Both the position numbers and the translations under genes were made by a program. The notes under the pieces are model-generated. The model had not been told where the DNA came from. It ran no database searches and saw nothing but the letters and a program-made list of their open reading frames with translations. From Mauremys mutica (taxonomy: Eukaryota; Chordata; Testudines; Geoemydidae): a stretch of 64,000 nt of DNA. The DNA is taken from the NCBI RefSeq assembly GCF_020497125.1, contig NC_059077.1, positions 27,355,340 to 27,419,339 of the forward strand. Direction: 5' to 3'. Each line of letters begins with the position of its first letter. Position 1 is the first letter of the stretch. Shown here one piece after another: positions 59,656 to 64,000 of the stretch.

Positions 59656-59668
59656 ACTACTGGGTTAG

Positions 59669-60829
59669 TGGTTGCTGAGGTTCCATAGCTCCCCTGCTCT
59701 TAGGAGCCAGTGCCTCCATGTTTAGCCTCAGTGGCCACTAAAATATGCCTCTGTTCCTGGATGAAGTCTGGAACTCAGCCCAGCTGAATGGCCAGATATA
59801 GGAGCCATACTGCATGATGCATCAGAGTTGCAATAAAATGGTGAGAACAGGCAAGTATCAAGAAGTTAGTTGGTTTTCTCAAAGCTTCAGCTCATGGAGT
59901 CAAGTGATTATGTTAGAAACTCAGCTCTTTCTGTTTGGAAAGTAAGTTTCTAGCTCTCTTGGGTGGAAAGGAAAGCTTGAGGCTGTGAACCTTAGAGGCT
60001 AAACATAAAACAAACAAACAAAAACCCCAGCAGGCAAATAAAGAGAACTGCACATTTATTTAAAAAAAAATACCTGACTGTTCAGCCAATCTCATGATTT
60101 TGAGGAGGCCTGATTCAGGATTTTGGAATGACTGCAACTGGAAGTGCTGTATACTGCTCATTTCATTGTTTGAGGTCTTCAACACTGGGGGCAGTGTCTC
60201 TCTGTTTAACTGACCATCATTAAAGGAAAAGTAAAGGTGCTGGGCCACCAAGAGTCCCCTTCCTATGAGAACTCCAATATGGAGCTCAGCCAGTGAGAAG
60301 ACACTGGCTGAGCTCTGGGCAGGCACTGGGTGGGCAGGGACAGAGGAGACGGCCCTCTACCATCAACAAATCCCCTCAGGATTGGGGAGGGGAGAGTCCC
60401 AAAAACTAGGGCAAAGGACCCAAACAGCATCACAGTTGATAGTATGAAAGACCCTCAGTCCCAAAGCGCAAGGTATTTTTGAACAGATAATATGACAATT
60501 GCCATCCCTCTCTCCAGGAGCCACACAAGAATCTTACTGCGGCCTATGAGAGTAATTCTTGCAGCCCAACAGGGGTGCATGCATCGCCTGCAAGGTGGAG
60601 AGAGAGAGACAAAGGTAAAATTGGGCATAGTAGGGTGTAGGAGGTAGTGGGCTCATTTGCATGAGATCCTCACCAACCTATGAGCAAGTCTGTAAATCCC
60701 AGCCACAGAGCTCTGGGGCTTTTTGCTGTTTTGATTTATTTGGGTAGTCAGCCAATCTTTCCTCAGGAGAGGCTATCCTATGTTGCATGGCCTGAAGCAT
60801 AAGGCTAAGTATATTATTGGATGCATACG
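59669..60829. other. Intergenic, nothing recognised
   Basis: No gene. A GA-rich run at 60597-60614. Confidence 0.5.
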
Positions 60830-61060
60830 GCCCAAATACATTAATTCAAACAGTTCTTCTGATGCAGTACTTCTATTTTCATGCCGGCACATTTCATTGC
60901 TCCCAGTGCACAGAGACTGGCTGTCCTTTTTCTACTTGTAGATTCCATTTGGATGCAATAAAACTGCCTCTCAACCTTTGGACATTGGTAGGGTATCAGG
61001 CAGAAGCACTGTGACTGCGATTCTGTGAACAGACAGGTTTCAGTTTTAGTTGCAAATACC
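60830..61060. repeat. Paired block A, copy 2
   Basis: Counterpart of 44225-44465: acatttcattgctcccagtgc, then ggcagaagcactgtgac and ttctgtgaacagac. Confidence 0.6.
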
Positions 61061-61745
61061 AGCAGGTGTGTATGTGCACACGTGTATTTTACACTCTGGC
61101 AACATTTAAAAGAACTAGAAAGAGATAATGAAATTGCAAATTGACAGTACAACTATTCCAGAGAGCCTTGGATATTAGTGCAGCGGGAATAGACACAACA
61201 GAAGTTCCAAGCATGTATTTTCAAAACATTGGTCCATTCAAGAGCAAGTAAAATGTCAACCTCGCTGATCCATTTGTTTGTCTGGCCAGTTTTTTTTATC
61301 TGCCCATGGATGTTTTGAACAAAGACATTATGTTGACTGTATGCTTCCAATTACTTTCAAATGCAGCAATGCTGTGAAATGGATGCTTAAAACTTCTGTT
61401 GTGTCTGCTCATATTTCATTAAACCTCCTTTTATGTATCCTAGGCTCTCCACTACTGGCATACAGGTGACTGTGATTTCATTACTCATTTTTAACAAGAA
61501 TATTTTCTAATTTCTGACATTCTACCCCAGAAATTTTCCATCTAAGAAAATAGTTCTCCCTTTCCTCACTTACAAATGTAAATATTTCATTTATTCCCAT
61601 TTTATTTGTTTCTATATATTATTTACATATCTTCTGTCTTTGCAGTGATTCCTAATGCTCATCCTCAAGAATACCAAAGCTGGCCTCCATCCTATGTCTA
61701 TTTTATGCTCATTGGAACATGTGTGGGTAACACTCGCCATCATGT
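61061..61745. other. Intergenic, nothing recognised
   Basis: AT-rich; no gene or repeat identified. Confidence 0.5.
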
Positions 61746-61748
61746 GTT

Positions 61749-62022
61749 AGGGTATATCTACTTTGTAGTCGGAGGTATGAGTACAACTCGAGTAACATAC
61801 TTTAATCTAGCTAGTGTCTCTAAAAATAGTTGTGAGGACACAGCACCAGGAGCTGTACAAGCCTGCCCAGAACCCTGACCCCTCTACGTGCATTCCTAGC
61901 CCACACCACACTCTATGCCACCACATCCTCCCTGCTGCTCTAGCCACGCTAGCTAGATCAAAGCTTGGATATACCTACATAGGCTGCAGTCACACCTCCA
62001 ATTGCAGTGTAGATGTACCCAC
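61749..62022. mobile_element. Probable MITE
   Basis: Left end agggtatatctactttg and right end gcagtgtagatgtaccc are approximate inverses, the gggtayatctac type of terminus frequent in turtle MITEs. No exact target duplication. Confidence 0.5.
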
Positions 62023-62789
62023 AGAGAAGCTGAACCTTAGAAACGCAGGGCTGGCCAAGAAGTGATTTATATAGGAAGATCGCCAAGCAAGGTTGAGGGT
62101 GCTGGGAGATGAGAGAAGGGGAAGAGATCGGGGGGGGGGGGGAAGGGGAAGAGAGAAGGAAGAAATATGAAGAAGATGGAGTAAAGAAAAAACCTCACAT
62201 TCTGGATAGCATAAAGAGCAGAGGGGGCAGCTTTTTTAATCCAATTAAGCATTGCCTTGGATTTATTGATCCCTTACAGTGGAAACAAACACTTTTTAAT
62301 TAGATTTGTTTCTCTTCCGATCTTCTTCGCTCTCTGTGCTGGGCCTCTAAGAAGTGCAGCACACAGTTTATAGGCCGGGGGGGAAGGGGTACTATGGGAA
62401 CTTTAAGACACCTGTGTGCCCTTGTGTCCTTGGGCTACTCTGCGTGGAGAGGAGGAGTAGAGAGGTGCCTGTAGTAACTTATACAGTCATGGGGGCCTGT
62501 CTAAATTATAGCAGCCTCTCTGGGGCTGCCCTATGGGCTACAGTGATGCCTAGAACCCCTGCAGAGCTGTGTGCTACAGCCTCACCCCTGACACGCACAA
62601 CATGGCCTATAGGATTTCCCCTTGGTGGGGGTTTGCAAGAGGATCCTCAGGATGCAGCTTCCCAGCTGTTCTTCCCCTCCCCTAGCCAGATATGGGGCTT
62701 TGGAGTCTCTTATTTATGCCACTCCAGCTCTTTGACCCTGCATAAAGGAGCTGGAGCGCCCAGTCTCTGAAAGCGAGTGGAGGAATGAA
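62023..62789. other. Intergenic with G-rich run
   Basis: A run of 12 G lies near 62130-62141 in a purine-rich tract. A 138-codon frame at 62354-62770 has no recognisable domain. Confidence 0.45.
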
Positions 62790-63010
62790 TGTGGCTGCCA
62801 CCCATCCCTTTTCTGGCCAGGCTGCTCTGCGTGCTGTGTCAGCCAGCAAACATTTCACAAATTTACTGGAAAATCACTGCTGCTATCGCCCTGTTACTCA
62901 GTAAAGAGCAGAGTTGCGCAATAATGTCTGTACACCAATCCTCAGAGGGATTTCACAATGAACTCTGACTCTGTTCGTTAAAGCTCTTAATAAACGTGGA
63001 TTTCATGTAC
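62790..63010. repeat. Paired block B, copy 2
   Basis: Counterpart of 46255-46475: gctgtgtcagccagcaaacat, gctgctatcgccctgttactc, gcagagttgcgcaat. Confidence 0.6.
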
Positions 63011-63849
63011 ATTATTTTAAAATTATACCATTAAGAAGCCATTATGTAAAACAACAATACAGTCATGACCAAGAGATACATTGCTGCCTAAACCTATGCT
63101 ACTCAGTAGTTCAGTGATCTAATGTAGCTATTCCGAAAGATTATATAATGTTGCTTATATGGCATGAAACACAACACTAGAGGTTATGTTATCATAAGAA
63201 CAAACAGAGGATCATATTGGTGGCTTCATTTCCATTATTAATGCTACAGGTCTGAATTGCCTTAAAAGGTCAAGTTCCTGTAGGTCAACTTGTACCCCTG
63301 TTTGGTGACCAATGGGAAATGAACTAGGTGATCTCAGTTTGAGCTGCCCCACCCCTCCCCCAAATCAGCATAAAGTACACTGAGCCAGATTCTGGTCTTA
63401 GTTCCACATAAGTGAATCTAGAGTAACTCTATTGATTACCAAACCTCAAAATTATGGAACAAGGCAAGCGAAGCCAAGACAGTTACTCTGGATTACACCG
63501 GAACAACAGAACGGGGCCCACTGTGTTCATGATGTACTGAAGTATATCCATCAACATTACTTTTAATCACTGTTTTTAAATGCAAATACACAGTAGTTAA
63601 AAATGTTTTCATTGACAAGAACCAGGGGCAGGATTCTCTTTGCCCGGCAACTTGAGTAGCCATTCACAACAATGCAGAATGAGTGTAAAATAATCAGCAT
63701 GGTAATGTTTTACTCCCACTTTGCACTGGCTTAAATGACCACACAAGTTGCAATGAACAGAGAATTAAGCCCTAAGCGTCTAGGTTATATGGCACCCTTC
63801 ACTGTGAACCTGACCACCACTGGAAAGGAGTTCTAACAGCTGGAATATA
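63011..63849. other. Intergenic, nothing recognised
   Basis: No gene. A weak foldback of the gattacacc type around 63400-63510. Confidence 0.45.
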
Positions 63850-64000
63850 GAATATTAGGATTAGAAGGGACCTCAGAAGATCATCTAGTCCAACCCCTTG
63901 CTCAAAGGGGGATCAATCCCCAATTAAATCCCCAAATGGCCCCCTCAAGGATTGAACTCACAACTGTGGGTTTAGCAAGCCAATGCTCAAACCACTGAGC
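63850..64000 (-). mobile_element. tRNA-derived SINE, cut by window end
   Basis: ggattagaagggacctcag...gccccctcaaggattgaac...aaaccactgagc: antisense SINE as at 1200 and 20462. The A-box end continues past base 64000. Confidence 0.88.

Noticed and set aside
1..64000. CRISPR arrays, tRNA/rRNA genes, bacterial operons or phage genes
   Set aside because: None present; tRNA-like promoters occur only within SINEs, and direct repeats are a minisatellite or transposon duplications.

Overview
This is animal nuclear DNA, most likely from a cryptodiran turtle. The evidence is the repeat content: many CR1 LINE copies in both orientations, tRNA-derived SINEs of the turtle Pol III type ending in a CR1-like tail, MIR-like SINEs, hAT-type MITEs and solo LTRs. 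The genes have introns with GT-AG boundaries. There are no operons, ribosome binding sites or CRISPR arrays.

The one confidently identified host gene is complement component C7, on the + strand. Its last 12 coding exons lie between 2097 and 31126. Every junction is GT-AG with matching phase, and the joined exons give 647 codons plus a stop. They encode most of the MACPF domain, the EGF-like module, the second TSP1, two CCP/sushi modules and two FIM modules. The signal peptide, first TSP1, LDLR-A and the start of MACPF must lie upstream of base 1. A candidate poly(A) signal sits at 32175.

Regions. 1-940: end of a CR1. 941-31126: C7 exons with repeat-filled introns, including a nearly full-length dead CR1 (13081-16560), a solo LTR (2891-3569) and two hAT MITEs with exact 8-bp target duplications (21338-21648, 23123-23425). 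32200-64000: mostly intergenic. It holds a mosaic of a minisatellite, a hAT/ZMYM1-like transposase and duplicated flanks (35230-38930), a non-CR1 reverse transcriptase fragment (about 41087-41810), two LTRs (42353-43190 and 50333-50983), two CR1 copies, a CpG-rich multi-hairpin MITE (52377-52670) and a 515-bp hairpin element with a 13-bp target duplication (59141-59655).

In mammals C7 is followed by MROH2B and C6 on the opposite strand. I could not recognise exons of either gene here. Instead there are weak + strand candidates: a two-exon terminal coding segment (56728-57139, poly(A) signal at 57667) and a decayed-looking acidic exon near 46946-47116. Two blocks of non-repeat-like sequence recur in the same order about 16.6 kb apart (44225/46255 and 60830/62790). 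No previously undescribed gene system is evident. The most unusual structures are the 226-bp-arm hairpin element, the hAT element with duplicated flanking sequence, and the unassigned exons.
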